A DNA stretch of 64,000 bases from Arion vulgaris (GCA_020796225.1 CM036765.1:35430066-35494065); one strand, 5' to 3'. Counted from the stretch's first letter, positions 19,640 through 33,000 are shown. The notes: a model not told the origin generated them from the sequence alone. Numbers and translations: made by a program.

Positions 19640-20290
19640 TTCTTCTTTTGTCGACACACTGCTACCGGGTTGTTGCCCAGTGTCGTGGTTTTCTGTTTTT
19701 GTCTTGCGCTGTTCTGGTGGTTTGTGTGATTGTTATTTTTTCTCTTTCACAGGATTCTGCTACACCATCTAACCATCTTTTCCGTGGTCTTCCTCTTGCC
19801 TTCTTTACCGATGTTCTTTTGTAGAAGACTCTGTATACTGTGGAGTTTGGATGCATTCTTATTAAGTGACCAAACCACTTCATTCTTTGTTTCTCTATGT
19901 AATTCAAGCACGGTTTTGTGCCAACTTTCTTTCTTATGCTGATGTTAGTGATTCTGTCTTTTCTTGTGTTGTTGGTAACTTTTCGCAGGCAATGCATTTC
20001 CCATGTAGTTATTTTTTGTGACTGCGCTTTGCTGAATGTCCATGTTTGGCTCTGGTAACACAAAGTAGGCATAAAAATGCTGTTGATCATCTGTTGCTTA
20101 GCTGCCTGTGAAATTTTGGGGTGCCTTAACAGTGGGGCTAGCTGGTAGGTTACAGCATTTGCACTCTAGCCTCTATCTCTCTATCCAGTTTTCCGTCTTC
20201 TGTGAATATGCTTCCTAAGTATTTGAATTCTTTCACTTGGTTTATTTTAGTGCCATTGACATTTAAAACTACAGTACTACAAAACTACAA
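19640..20290 (-). pseudogene. LINE RT C-terminus, family L-A2
   Basis: Minus strand: VNGTKINQVKEFKYLGSIF, TEDGKLDREIEARVQ, then a frame with SIFMPTLCYQSQTWTFSK, ITTWEMHCLRKVTNNTRKDR, EKQRMKWFGHLIRMHPNSTV, KARGRPRKRWLDGVAE and ..KPRHWATTR to the stop near 19662. YLGS, PTLCY..Q.W, KWFGHL and GRPRKRW are post-RT LINE motifs. The main 142-codon frame is intact; a frameshift separates it from the YLGS part. 3' (AAG)n tail at about 19640-19650. Confidence 0.8.
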
Positions 20291-20345
20291 AACTACTATA
20301 AAACTACAGTACTTTATTATTACGTGTTTCGCCAGTTTATTGGTA
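20250..20345. repeat. Partial hairpin-type element (half copy)
   Basis: AAAACTACAGTACTTTATTA, then TTACGTGTTTCGCCAG match one arm of the hairpin element at 42358-42555. Preceded by short ACAAAACTAC duplications. It adjoins and slightly overlaps the 5' edge of the LINE fragment. Confidence 0.55.
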
Positions 20346-21029
20346 AGAAAAAGAGCTCCTTTACTTACATAACCATAGTACTCCGGATCTTTCCTTAGGC
20401 GATCTTGTAGTAGTGAGGTTATTTATACCAGGAGATAATGATAAGTGAAGATATATTTCTAGTAAAATGCAAGCAAGGAAGGAATGACCAGGCTATATAA
20501 TAAAATCTTAGCAAGTCTAGGAAACGACACTGCGGACAAGTATTGTTGTGGAGGGGGCTCCAACAGAGCAGACCCTATGATTTATAGAGAAACTATAGAG
20601 ATCCAGTGGTCATGAAAGACACGATGAACCACTAGGGATTTTGGTTCTGGTAGGCCTACATAGATATTTAAGACAGTATATTTTTCGGTCGAGCCATGGG
20701 ATCTCTAGAGATTTGTTTATTTGGTGGGATTGTTGTTTTTAATTTCCTGTAAAAATAGAATGATAAAGTTATCAGCAAGGTTTGCAGAGAGTAATTAAAA
20801 TTTGATTAACTTTCATCTGAGATGTTGGCATTTGTGAATTGATTTCTGGTGAGAGAGATTCTCTAGATCTTAAAGCAGCAGAAAGAGAACTTTTCGAGAA
20901 AACTGCAGAATCTTAGTCTGGTACAGATTACCAGTGGTGCCGTGGCCAAACAGATAGGATAGAAAAAAGAGAGTATTCATAGATTCCTAATAAGGGTCAA
21001 TCAACAGCAATTTCCTGCATGCGACCTGC
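20346..21029. other. Unassigned region
   Basis: No coding region or repeat recognised. Confidence 0.4.
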
Positions 21030-21250
21030 TACAATCTGATCTCTGTCTCAACAAATGCAGCATCAATTTTATTTTTGGATATTAAGTACGCTGTTCATTT
21101 CGGACTGTACCAATGTCGACACCCATCTCTTACAATCTGGACATATCGTGGCGTTCCCAATTCTGAAAGTCCTCTGTTTGGAAAGACTCTCTCAATACCT
21201 AAAGAATGTCATTTCGGTCCATTGCAGTGCCCTCTGATATTGTTGCCGTG
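21030..21250 (-). pseudogene. R1/I-like LINE segment downstream of RNase H
   Basis: The minus strand reads AMDRNDIL, stop, VLRESFQTEDFQNWERHDMS, then EMGVDIGTVRNEQRT and LLRQRSDC. Homologous to 5530-5720. Three stops. Confidence 0.45.
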
Positions 21251-21426
21251 ACAGTCAATCTATCAGCTGTTTCATTACCTTGACTCCGGTGTGTCCAGGG
21301 ACGAGAATGAAGGTAATTTCTCTTATCGCGGTTTGTGTCAGTACGTCCACCCAATGTCATCTCATTATTTCTGTTTGGACTTTACAAATAATACGTATGC
21401 ATGTGTTAATATATGATACTATAGTG

Positions 21427-21569
21427 ATGATGAAACACGTAAAAACAAAGTACTGTACCAAATACAAAAGACAATTACAATACACAGCAAAGTTTTAAAA
21501 ACTACAGTACTTTGTGTTTCATTGTTTCGCCATTGCTACATAGTTTTGCTGCAGTCATCCCTTATATCG
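21427..21569. mobile_element. Hairpin-type short element with 14-bp direct repeats
   Basis: ATGATACTATAGTG flanks the element on both sides (21413-21426 and 21570-21583). Inside, GAAACACGTAAAAACAAAGT and a second arm CTACAGTACTTTGTGTTTCA are imperfect inverted repeats. The right part ends TGCTGCAGTCATCCCTTATA, like the copy at 42358-42555. Confidence 0.65.
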
Positions 21570-21599
21570 ATGATACTATAGTGTATACATAAGGAGACC

Positions 21600-22950
21600 A
21601 TGAAACACATTTTGTTGAGAGAGGCAATAAATATCGGTCTAAGTTACATGGAGGAGATTCCGTGGAATGCCCAGGATAGAACAGTATGGAGAAATGCTTG
21701 CATGCTCTATATAGCGTATACGAGAGGAATTATTATTATTATGTAGTGTATACGTTTGCCAAAGAGCTTTATTCTTTCTATCTATAGGAACACAATTTAT
21801 AAAATTGATCGAATGATTGATCATTAGCCCGTTGCTTGAGTAAAACATCAACAATTACAAACGTACCATCTTGACCGAAATTCGGATTTGTATGTCATAT
21901 ATGCCGTAGGGCCTATACATCTCAATGAGCGTATCGCGTATGTTTGTGCAAATACTGTTCTGTCAAATCTGACCTGATTATTCTGTGTTCAACAGGCGAG
22001 CATTTACGAAAGAAACTCCTTAGCAAAGCTCTTTTTGTGAAGCGCTAGCCGGCTGTGTTAGTAAAAACGCCCGTATTGTAAGGCTAAGCAATCGGTGCCG
22101 TAAAAAATAAGTGTTTGTGGTTCGAATCATATGCTTGGTAATTTCTTTTTTGTTTAAGTCTCTAATACTTGTACACTGTCTATTTATTGATGAGAAACCT
22201 AAGGGGGCGGAATGTCCTCGCGTTCTCGGCGTAAACGACACACATCACAAAATGTGGTTAACTTAGTTGATAAAAGCAAAAACAAACAACAGTAACAATT
22301 GAGATCTAAATAATTGACTTTGATGTACGTTATATAAACATTATTACATTTTCCAATAACCTTATTTTCAGTTGATGCTAATAGTTGTCTTGTGATTAAT
22401 GAAGCGTGTTCATATATTCTATAACACTTTGCAATATAAACAGTTTTAAAATGTCACTATTATAAGCTATAACCTATTAACTATAAAAATGTTACGGATA
22501 ATTGATCACTACCAGATGATGCGTTTGGTGATTGTATGCACTTTGGTAGGAAATTACAATAACTGATCAAATTTGGTTGAGGTTTAACTCTTTGGATATC
22601 ATGAATGTTGCTGAGTTCTGACCGTTTCAACTCAACCAACGTTCCACAAGTGAGAAAAGGTAGATATCCGTTTACCTCCTGCATACTTGGTGATATACAT
22701 GTAAAGAGGCAGAGATATCATATTTCACTTCTGTGGTCTGGGAAAACAGTTCTTCATTTGATTTCCGTCATCCTCTTTCCATTTCTTGTTAACAGTGAAC
22801 CGAGATATTAAAAACCGTTCACTTTAACTATATTATCTTCTTGATAAAAATATCCTTTATCATGTTTGTTTTATGAGTTTTGTTTTTGTTTTTGCTGTTA
22901 CCTCATTTAGGTATAGATTTTATTTTTCGCTTTGAGCGAAAAAAATTACA
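21600..22950. other. Unassigned AT-rich region
   Basis: No gene. At 22040-22230 GGTTCGAATCAT (B-box-like) and a downstream conserved-looking stretch might be a decayed SINE without relatives here. (ATT)n at about 21730. Confidence 0.35.
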
Positions 22951-22954
22951 CAAA

Positions 22955-23880
22955 ATCAAATATAATACTATTATTTCTAATCAATGCTAATAATTTGTAG
23001 TTTATCTATAATTATGTTATTTCTAATCAATGGTAATTTGTAATTTATCTACACTTATGTTATTACTAATCAATGCTAATAATTTGTAGTTTATCTATAT
23101 AGTTATACTATTTCTAATTCATGTTCATAAGTTTTAGTTTGATTTTTAACTCTATTATTTGAAGAAATATTAACTATTAGATTCTCTGAAATTAGTTTAT
23201 TCTTATTTTTTCATGTTTGTTGGGCTACACGCTCTTATATAACCAAAACAAGGTTCATCCTTAGTTTGATTATCATAACTCTCGCCGGTGCTACGTAGCT
23301 AGTGCACTGCCGATGAGATATATCTGTGTAAGAAATAGATCGGAGTACACACGGCTATTCACCGAAGTGCAATGATGATGGTTCTATCAATCACTCAATC
23401 AATCAGTCAATCAATACATCAATCACACCTTAGGTTGAAAGTGTTTGCCTCCGCTTAAAGAGACTTAAAGAGTCCCCAACATAACAAACAAATCCAAACT
23501 AGATTATCTCTAACCAATGTTCATCAATTTTAATTTATCTATAATTATATTATCCTTAATCAGTGTTCATACTGTGTAGTTTATGTACAAGTGTTTTTCT
23601 TTCAGTGGGTCCTACTTGGAAGTGCCACAACGAGTGGACCCAGTACGATTGAACATGTAAACTCATTATATAAGAGTCATTATTCTTTCAAATGAGGACT
23701 GCTCTGAGTTTCTTTAAGTAGGTTAAATTGTGACATTTGACATTTGATGAAACCTCCCACCCTTTAGTCGCGATTAAGTCAGCATTACATGTTTTTAATA
23801 ATCAATGTTAAAAAGTTTATGTTTATCTATAATTATATTACCCCTAATCAATGTTAGTAAAATATAGTTTGCTCGTTTTT
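22955..23880. repeat. Diverged AT-rich tandem repeat split by two insertions
   Basis: Units of about 55-60 bp built from TTTCTAATCAATGCTAATAA, TTTGTAGTTTATCTATAATT and TATGTTA occur at 22960-23160, 23510-23590 and 23795-23870. The intervening 23165-23505 and 23595-23790 are unrelated, so the array appears interrupted by insertions. Confidence 0.65.
23280..23392 (-). repeat. Interspersed repeat fragment (CACTTCGGTGA family)
   Basis: On the minus strand: CATCATTGCACTTCGGTGAA, CCGTGTGTACTCCGATC, TTACACAG and CAGTGCACTAGCTACGTAGC, collinear with 42225-42335. It lies inside the first interruption of the AT-rich array. Confidence 0.6.
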
Positions 23881-24489
23881 CAATTCGTTATCTTGCACTA
23901 AAGTGACGGTATAAAGTTTATTGATTATAAAGTTATCGTGTATAGTTTCAATTGATGAACATTCATAAATTGTGCCCCTAACCCCTAGAATCTGTGTAAT
24001 CTAGCGTTTGATTTACATTTTGCCGAAGTGACATTTTGTTTGCTAATTCTTATGTCAACATCAGAATTTCTTCCCGTGGTTGACGAATTAATTCTTATGA
24101 CTGGTGATCTAAAAATAACGTAGTTTGTTATTTTTACAATCAGGAACTAACTTAGTGCTATCTCTGAACGATGACAACACCATGTTTAGGGATACGTGTC
24201 CTTAAGATGTGTCATGATGAATGAGACATTGGGAACAGCGAAAATCAGTCAGCAGAAAAAACTGTTGAATAGTTCAGATAAGATTGTTTTCATGCAACAC
24301 GCTGCTGCTTAACTTTGCATAGATTGCTTCAAAACCATTTGTTGATTTATAGAAAATTAATGACCCATAGCGTTTTGAACAGATCTTGATTCGAGTGTAA
24401 CATAGAAGACCGAACATGCACACTTTGTCCCGGGTAAGCAGGTATCAGTCATGACACGAAGATTAAAAGCTGCTAGAAACTAGCACACC
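23881..24489. other. Unassigned region
   Basis: Nothing recognised. Confidence 0.4.
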
Positions 24490-24620
24490 ACTTGATGAGA
24501 CTGTTGCACGAACTCCGTAGCTCTGGAAAAACAATCATGTCGGTCTCTGAAAAAAATGCATTTCTGAACCGAACGATACGCTCCAGATTCGAACCCGAAA
24601 CCTTCGGACATCTCGACCCT
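24490..24620 (-). repeat. Degraded SINE, family S1
   Basis: Minus strand: B-box-like CGGGTTCGAATCTGGAGCG, CAGAAATGCATTTTTTTCAG, AGCTACGGAGTTCGTGCAAC. Body elements match 2290-2360 in the same order. Confidence 0.55.
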
Positions 24621-24777
24621 TTCAAACAGGAATACATGATAAATGATAGTCTTTTACGAAAACGAGTGAATATTGTTTGCGTAAAACATTCATTTGATTT
24701 CCAGGATTAAGATTGCCAAGAACCGTCATTGATAATCAGTTTAATTAGATATATTTAGCATATATACCCTGTACTAA

Positions 24778-25105
24778 AGTATCCAGAAGAGACAGGTTTA
24801 GAAATAAAGACATCGTGAAAAAAGTGAGTATAACATCAATATTGAACATCAAGAAACAACAAATTAAATGGTTCAGCAACATAAGCAGATTACCAACAGG
24901 TAATTGCGCCTCTAAGAGCAATGTTATTCCGAAACAGTGGATACAAAGCAAAAGGCTGTCCACTCAAAAGGGGAACCTAAGAGATAACAGAGACAACTAA
25001 AGACGCTGCTTATGAAGCGCACACAGGAAACCCGTTCTAGAAATCTCTTCTGAGGCTGTGAGATAAAACAGGATTGGAGAAAAGAAAGAAAGAAAGAAAG
25101 ACACT
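24778..25105 (+). pseudogene. LINE 3' end, family L-A, decayed
   Basis: AGAGACAGGTTTAGAAATAA, CAACAAATTAAATGGTTCAG, AACATAAGCAGATTACCAAC, GCAAAAGGCTGTCCACTC, CCTAAGAGATAACAGAGACA, ending AGGATTGGAGAAAAG and (GAAA)n at about 25079-25100. Matches 1-243 with indels and stops. Confidence 0.75.
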
Positions 25106-25112
25106 GTACACA

Positions 25113-28100
25113 ACTGTTTTGTAGTGACACTATCAAAGAGAAAATAATACATTCTAACTGTTTTGTAGTGACACTATCAAAGAGAAAATAATACATTCTA
25201 ACTGTTTTGTAGTGACACTATCAAAGAGAAAATAATACATTCTAACTGTTTTGTAGTGACACTATCAAAGAGAAAATAATACATTCTAACTGTTTTGTAG
25301 TGACACTATCAAAGAGAAAATAATACATTCTAACTGTTTTGTAGTGACACTATCAAAGAGAAAATAATACATTCTAACTGTTTTGTAGTGACACTATCAA
25401 AGAGAAAATAATAAATTCTAACTGTTTTGTAGTGACACTATCAAAGAGAAAATAATACATTCTAACTGTTTTGTAGTGACACTATCAAAGAGAAAATAAT
25501 ACATTCTATCTGTTTTGTAGTGACACTATCAAAGAGAAAATAATACATTCTAACTGTTTTGTAGTGACACTATCAAAGAGAAAATAATACATTCTAACTG
25601 TTTTGTAGTGACACTATCAAAGAGAAAATAATACATTCTATCTGTTTTGTAGTGACACTATCAAAGAGAAAATAATACATTCTAACTGTTTTGTAGTGAC
25701 ACTATCAAAGAGAAAATAATACATTCTAACTGTTTTGTAGTGACACTATCAAAGAGAAAATAATACATTCTAACTGTTTTGTAGTGACACTATCAAAGAG
25801 AAAATAATACATTCTAACTGTTTTGTAGTGACACTATCAAAGAGAAAATAATACATTCTAACTGTTTTGTAGTGACACTATCAAAGAGAAAATAATACAT
25901 TCTAACTGTTTTGTAGTGACACTATCAAAGAGAAAATAATACATTCTAACTGTTTTGTAGTGACACTATCAAAGAGAAAATAATACATTCTAACTGTTTT
26001 GTAGTGACACTATCAAAGAGAAAATAATACATTCTAACTGTTTTGTAGTGACACTATCAAAGAGAAAATAATACATTCTAACTGTTTTGTAGTGACACTA
26101 TCAAAGAGAAAATAATACATTCTAACTGTTTTGTAGTGACACTATCAAAGAGAAAATAATACATTCTAACTGTTTTGTAGTGACACTATCAAAGAGAAAA
26201 TAATACATTCTAACTGTTTTGTAGTGACACTATCAAAGAGAAAATAATACATTCTAACTGTTTTGTAGTGACACTATCAAAGAGAAAATAATACATTCTA
26301 ACTGTTTTGTAGTGACACTATCAAAGAGAAAATAATACATTCTAACTGTTTTGTAGTGACACTATCAAAGAGAAAATAATACATTCTATCTGTTTTGTAG
26401 TGACACTATCAAAGAGAAAATAATACATTCTAACTGTTTTGTAGTGACACTATCAAAGAGAAAATAATACATTCTAACTGTTTTGTAGTGACATTATCAA
26501 AGAGAAAATAATACATTCTAACTGTTTTGTAGTGACACTATCAAAGAGAAAATAATACATTCTAACTGTTTTGTAGTGACACTATCAAAGAGAAAATAAT
26601 ACATTCTAACTGTTTTGTAGTGACACTATCAAAGAGAAAATAATACATTCTATCTGTTTTGTAGTGACACTATCAAAGAGAAAATAATAAATTCTAACTG
26701 TTTTGTAGTGACACTATCAAAGAGAAAATAATAAATTCTATCTGTTTTGTAGTGACACTATCAAAGAGAAAATAATACATTCTAACTGTTTTGTAGTGAC
26801 ACTATCAAAGAGAAAATAATACATTCTAACTGTTTTGTAGTGACACTATCAAAGAGAAAATAATACATTCTATCTGTTTTGTAGTGACACTATCAAAGAG
26901 AAAATAATACATTCTAACTGTTTTGTAGTGACACTATCAAAGAGAAAATAATACATTCTAACTGTTTTGTAGTGACACTATCAAAGAGAAAATAATACAT
27001 TCTATCTGTTTTGTAGTGACACTATCAAAGAGAAAATAATACATTCTAACTGTTTTGTAGTGACACTATCAAAGAGAAAATAATACATTCTAACTGTTTT
27101 GTAGTGACACTATCAAAGAGAAAATAATACATTCTATCTGTTTTGTAGTGACACTATCAAAGAGAAAATAATACATTCTATCTGTTTTGTAGTGACACTA
27201 TCAAAGAGAAAATAATACATTCTATCTGTTTTGTAGTGACACTATCAAAGAGAAAATAATACATTCTATCTGTTTTGTAGTGACACTATCAAAGAGAAAA
27301 TAATACATTCTAACTGTTTTGTAGTGACACTATCAAAGAGAAAATAATACATTCTAACTGTTTTGTAGTGACACTATCAAAGAGAAAATAATACATTCTA
27401 ACTGTTTTGTAGTGACACTATCAAAGAGAAAATAATACATTCTAACTGTTTTGTAGTGACACTATCAAAGAGAAAATAATACATTCTAACTGTTTTGTAG
27501 TGACACTATCAAAGAGAAAATAATACATTCTAACTGTTTTGTAGTGACACTATCAAAGAGAAAATAATACATTCTAACTGTTTTGTAGTGACACTATCAA
27601 AGAGAAAATAATACATTCTAACTGTTTTGTAGTGACACTATCAAAGAGAAAATAATACATTCTAACTGTTTTGTAGTGACACTATCAAAGAGAAAATAAT
27701 ACATTCTAACTGTTTTGTAGTGACACTATCAAAGAGAAAATAATACATTCTAACTGTTTTGTAGTGACACTATCAAAGAGAAAATAATAAATTCTAACTG
27801 TTTTGTAGTGACACTATCAAAGAGAAAATAATACATTCTAACTGTTTTGTAGTGACACTATCAAAGAGAAAATAATACATTCTATCTGTTTTGTAGTGAC
27901 ACTATCAAAGAGAAAATAATACATTCTAACTGTTTTGTAGTGACACTATCAAAGAGAAAATAATACATTCTAACTGTTTTGTAGTGACACTATCAAAGAG
28001 AAAATAATAAATTCTAACTGTTTTGTAGTGACACTATCAAAGAGAAAATAATACATTCTAACTGTTTTGTAGTGACACTATCAAAGAGAAAATAATACAT

Positions 28101-28196
28101 TCTATCTGTTTTGTAGTGACACTATCAAAGAGAAAATAATACATTCTATCTGTTTTGTAGTGACACTATCAAAGAGAAAATAATACATTCTATCTG
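25113..28196. repeat. 44-bp satellite, about 70 copies
   Basis: The unit joins CATTCTAACTGTTTTGTAGT to GACACTATCAAAGAGAAAAT and AATA. It is highly uniform: the common differences are TCTAACTG/TCTATCTG and AATACATTC/AATAAATTC, plus a single ACATTATC. Each unit holds TAGTGACACTA, a palindrome around a central A. No open frame of note. The array starts about 10 bp after the (GAAA)n tail of a decayed L-A LINE. Confidence 0.95.
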
Positions 28197-28986
28197 CATT
28201 CATTCTTGTTTTTATGAATACAAATGTGAAATAAAATTATGCTTGTTCTTTTTATTTAAACATGTAAAAGGATATACAAATCGCTCTGTCGCATAACAGA
28301 CGCTGCTGTCGAGTCTGTCATAAATTGTTTTTAAATTCCAACGATGCACTTCCAATTATTTGCAATTTATAATTGAAAAGCTGGTGTAGATGCGTATGTA
28401 TACATGGGGATGATAAACACGACAATATGAGAATATGATAGATAATGAGAGAAGAAATGAGGATGAAGAGAGCATTGACATTTATTTCAAGATAATCACA
28501 TTGTATATAGGCATACTGCTGCACGAGCGTTATTTGTTAGAGAGAGAGCGCAGAGTACTATAGTTTAGTATTTGTTGCCAAAGTGACTACTCGACTTTCA
28601 CACTAATTTGCATTCGTTACGTCAGTGATAGTGAAAAACAAAAAATTCTTCTGGATACATCGTACTTGAGTTAATATCAAGGGTGAAGAATATAATGTGA
28701 AAATAAGCATTGAAAAGATAGGGCAGAGACAATGGTTTTAGGCAGTCAGACAGGAACCCTTTTAATAAAACTAAATAACAAAGGCATCACACAAACACGC
28801 GAGTTGCAAAATAAAAACAACAAAACATAGGGGTAATTTTCACTTCATACAGAAAAATGGTTACTGAAATCAACATACTGTACACACAGGCATAAAAAGG
28901 TCTTGGGACAACTAACATCATCCCTACACAAAAGAGATACCTGCGAATACTGAGGCAAATCTTATAAGAATAGTGTCTGGTCAACA
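28197..28986. other. Unassigned region
   Basis: AT-rich. Short frames with no domain. GA-rich GTTAGAGAGAGAGCG at about 28535. Confidence 0.4.
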
Positions 28987-28990
28987 TTAA

Positions 28991-29835
28991 CCCAACAGGC
29001 TGCAGAGCCGATATATCGGTTCAGAGTAATGTTCATGATGTCGCAAAACCGATATCTCGGCTTTTGGATGTCTGTTCACGGAAACGAATGTATCTTCACA
29101 ACCCCTATACTGAAGTTAAAAATATCTTCAGAAACGGAAAGTACATATATGTAGGTACATTACTATCTCCATTTAACAAAAATTTGAATGACGGAAAGCA
29201 GTGTATTATTGTGTTCAAGTCGAGACTTTTTTAAACGTTAATGTTTCCGACGATGTTTACAGTGTAATCTTGATTACTGTTAGATCAAATTATAACTTGT
29301 GATAGTAATGAATAAGATTTTATTGATGGTAATAATGATATTTGATTGTTTATGAAATGCAATATCGATAGTTGTAAGTCTAATGTAATAATTGCATCTA
29401 AAGAATGGGCGTTCCACATTCCATTTATTGACGTGTCCGCACTAAAAGTGAATATTATAAAAACTACTGCACCTAGTTAGATGAAACTTATAGAATATGT
29501 TCGCACATGGATTATATTCATTTAACTGCTACTTCTAAAAACATCTATGAATATTAAATACAAACCAGAGAGTAACAATATTTTTTATAATTTTTTGTTT
29601 TTTCAAAATAGTCATGCTACAATAATCTAATTTTCTCAAACGTATATCACCTGATGTAAAATATTATTATATTAATGTATGTCACATAAAATTAGCAACC
29701 ATTAAATATATAATATGTCATACTTTAGAGAAACAGTACTAGAGTTATAAAGGTTTAAACTAATTGACATTGAATGTTAAATTTGAATCGCAAAATAAAT
29801 GCGCCCAGAGGTTAAAATAATACAGAGCGAAAGGG
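28991..29835. mobile_element. Possible TTAA-flanked (piggyBac-like) non-autonomous element
   Basis: TTAA at 28987-28990 is followed by CCCAACAGGC. At the other end AAAGGG is followed by TTAA (29836-29839), so both ends read TTAA-CCC outwards-in. The left side holds the palindrome CCGATATATCGG and a second ACCGATATCTCGG. Beyond CCC the inverted ends do not match well, and there is no transposase. TTAA is frequent in AT-rich DNA, so this is tentative. Confidence 0.3.
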
Positions 29836-29879
29836 TTAAGATATCAGTGTCAAACATGATCACACACAGCAATTTATAA

Positions 29880-30075
29880 GCAGAAAATCATAACAGCATA
29901 GATGAGATGTCTTAGAAGAGCTTCAAGAGTAGCAAAGACAGATACAATTTCGAAATGAAGAAACTAGAAGACTATGAATGAAAACAGTCATACAATTTAT
30001 GTCAGAACAACTGATCAAATTGTTTGGTCACCTGACAAGAAAACCTGGTATCGACCAGGTATCGTATACCACAAT
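29880..30075 (+). pseudogene. LINE C-terminal fragment, family L-C
   Basis: RCLRRASRVAKTDT, then IRNEE and VIQFMSEQLIKLFGHLTRKP, matching KPIMQFIKEQIKRFGHLKR at 43080-43150. The sequence then runs directly into the ~62-bp array. Confidence 0.6.
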
Positions 30076-33000
30076 GAGGAAGAGAAGTAGATATTCTTAC
30101 ATCTCGTCACTACCCAACACTCACTAAGATACAATAGAGGAAGAGAAGTAGATTTCTACATCTGTACTACAACCCCACACTAGATACAATGAGGAGAGAA
30201 GTAATATTCTACATCTCACTCTCCCAACTCCACACTAAGATACATTCAGAGGAAAGAAGTAGATACTACATCTCGTCATCAACACCACTAAGATACAATG
30301 AGGAAGAGAAGTGATATTCTACATCCTTCTACAAACTCACTGAGATACAATAGAGGAAGAGAGTAGATTTTTATCTGACTTAACCACTAAGATTACATGA
30401 GGAAGAGAAGTAGTATATTATTCATCTCGCTATGCATACATTCATATGATACAATAGATGTTAGAAAGAATATTTACACTGACTATCAACCTCACACTAA
30501 GATGACAATAGAAGAGAGTGAATTCATTCATTCTGCCACTACCAACACAACTAATATAAATAGAAGAGAGATAGATATTTTACATCTGTTCTCACTCACC
30601 AAACACTCATAAGATAAATAGAAAAGAAGTAGATATTTATCATTCTCGTCTCTTCAAAACTAAGATCAATGGAAATAGATATTCTACATCTTCTCAAACA
30701 TTCACTAAGATATAAAGGTAAAGATAGATAGAATATTCATACATTCGCTCTGAAACATACTAAGTATACAATAAAAAAGAATTAGAATATTCATACATTC
30801 GCCACTACCATGCAACCTCATTAAGAAAATAAGAAGAGAAGAGATATTCTTAAGTCTCAGTGCTACCTAACACCACAATTAAGATAAAATAGAGAAAGAA
30901 GTAGATACTACATTCAGACTCAACACCACATAAAGATACAATTAGAGAAGAAGAAGTAGATATTCACATCATGCTCTACCCAACACAAATGATTGCACAT
31001 AGGAAAGAAGTAGATATCTCAATCGACCATACCAAACCACACTAAAAGATTACAATAGAGAAGAAAGTAGAATGATTCACATCTCCAACCAACACCACAA
31101 CTAAGATCAATAGAGGAAGAGAAGTAGATATTCTTATCTCGCACTACCCAACACCACACTAAGATACAATAGAGGAAGAGAAGTAGATATTCTTACATCT
31201 CGCACTACCCAACACCACACTAAGATACAATAGAGGAAGAGAAGTAGATATTCTTACATCTCGTCACTACCAACACCACACTAAGATACAATAGAGGAAG
31301 AGAAGTAGATATTCTTACATCTCGTCACTACCCAACACCACACTAAGATACAATAGAGGAAGAGAAGTAGATATTCTTACATCTCGTCACTACCCAACAC
31401 CACACTAAGATACAATAGAGGAAGAGAAGTAGATATTCTTACATCTCGTCACTACCCAACACCACACTAAGATACAATAGAGGAAGAGAAGTAGATATTC
31501 TTACATCTCGCCACTACCCAACACCACACTAAGATACAATAGAGGAAGAGAAGTAGATATTCTTACATCTCGCCACTACCCAACACCACACTAAGATACA
31601 ATAGAGGAAGAGAAGTAGATATTCTTACATCTCGCCACTACCCAACACCTCACTAAGATACAATAGAGGAAGAGAAGTAGATATTCTTACATCTCGCCAC
31701 TACCCAACACCACACTAAGATACAATAGAGGAAGAGAAGTAGATATTCTTACATCTCGCACTACCCAACACCACACTAAGATACAATAGAGGAAGAGAAG
31801 TAGATATTTTTACATCTCGCTCTACCCAACACCACACTAAGATACAATAGAGGAAGAGAAGTAGATATTCTTACATCTCGCTCTACCCAACACCTCACTA
31901 AGATACAATAGAGGAAGAAAGTAGATATTCTTACATCTCGCTCTACCCAACACCACACTAAGATACAATAGAGGAAGAGAAGTAGATATTCTTACATCTC
32001 GTCACTACCCAACACCACACTAAGATACAATAGAGGAAGAGAAGTAGATATTCTTACATCTCGCTACTACCCAACCCACCCTAAGATACAATAGAGGAAG
32101 AGAAGTAGATATTCTTACATCTCGCTATCCTACCCAACACCACACTAAGATACAATAGAGGAAGAGAAGTAGATATTCTTACATCTCGCACTACCAACAC
32201 CCACTAAGATACAATAGAGGAAGAGAAGTAGATATTCTTACATCTCCTCCCAACACCACCTAAGATACAATAGAGGAAGAGAAGTAGATATTCTTACATC
32301 TCGCTACTACCCAACACCACACTAAGATACAATAGAGGAAGAGAAGTAGATATTCTTACATCTCGCACTACCAACACCTCACTAAGATACAATAGAGGAA
32401 GAGAAGTAGATATTTTTACATCTCGCCACTACCCAACACCACACTAAGATACAATAGAGGAAGAGAAGTAGATATTCTTACATCTCGCTCTACCCAACAC
32501 CACACTAAGATACAATAGAGGAAGAGAAGTAGATATTCTTACATCTCGCCACTACCAACACCACACTAAGATACAATAGAGGAAGAGAAGTAGATATTCT
32601 TACATCTCGTCACTACCCAACACCTCACTAAGATACAATAGAGGAAGAGAAGTAGATATTCTTACATCTCGCCTACCCAACACCACACTAAGATACAATA
32701 GAGGAAGAGAAGTAGATATTCTTACATCTCGCTCTACCCAACACCACACTAAGATACAATAGAGGAAGAGAAGTAGATATTCTTACATCTCGCACTACCC
32801 AACACCACTAAGATACAATAGAGGAAGAGAAGTAGATATTCTTACATCTCGCTCTACCCAACACCACACTAAGATACAATAGAGGAAGAGAAGTAGATAT
32901 TCTTACATCTCGTCCACCCAACACCACACTAAGATACAATAGAGGAAGAGAAGTAGATATTCTTACATCTCGTCACTACCCAACACCCCACTAAGATACA

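Noticed and set aside
22020..22250. SINE or small gene with GGTTCGAATCAT
   Set aside because: No second copy in the window and no convincing A box.
25113..28196. CRISPR-like repeat array
   Set aside because: Units are direct tandem copies with no unique spacers, and the context is animal DNA.
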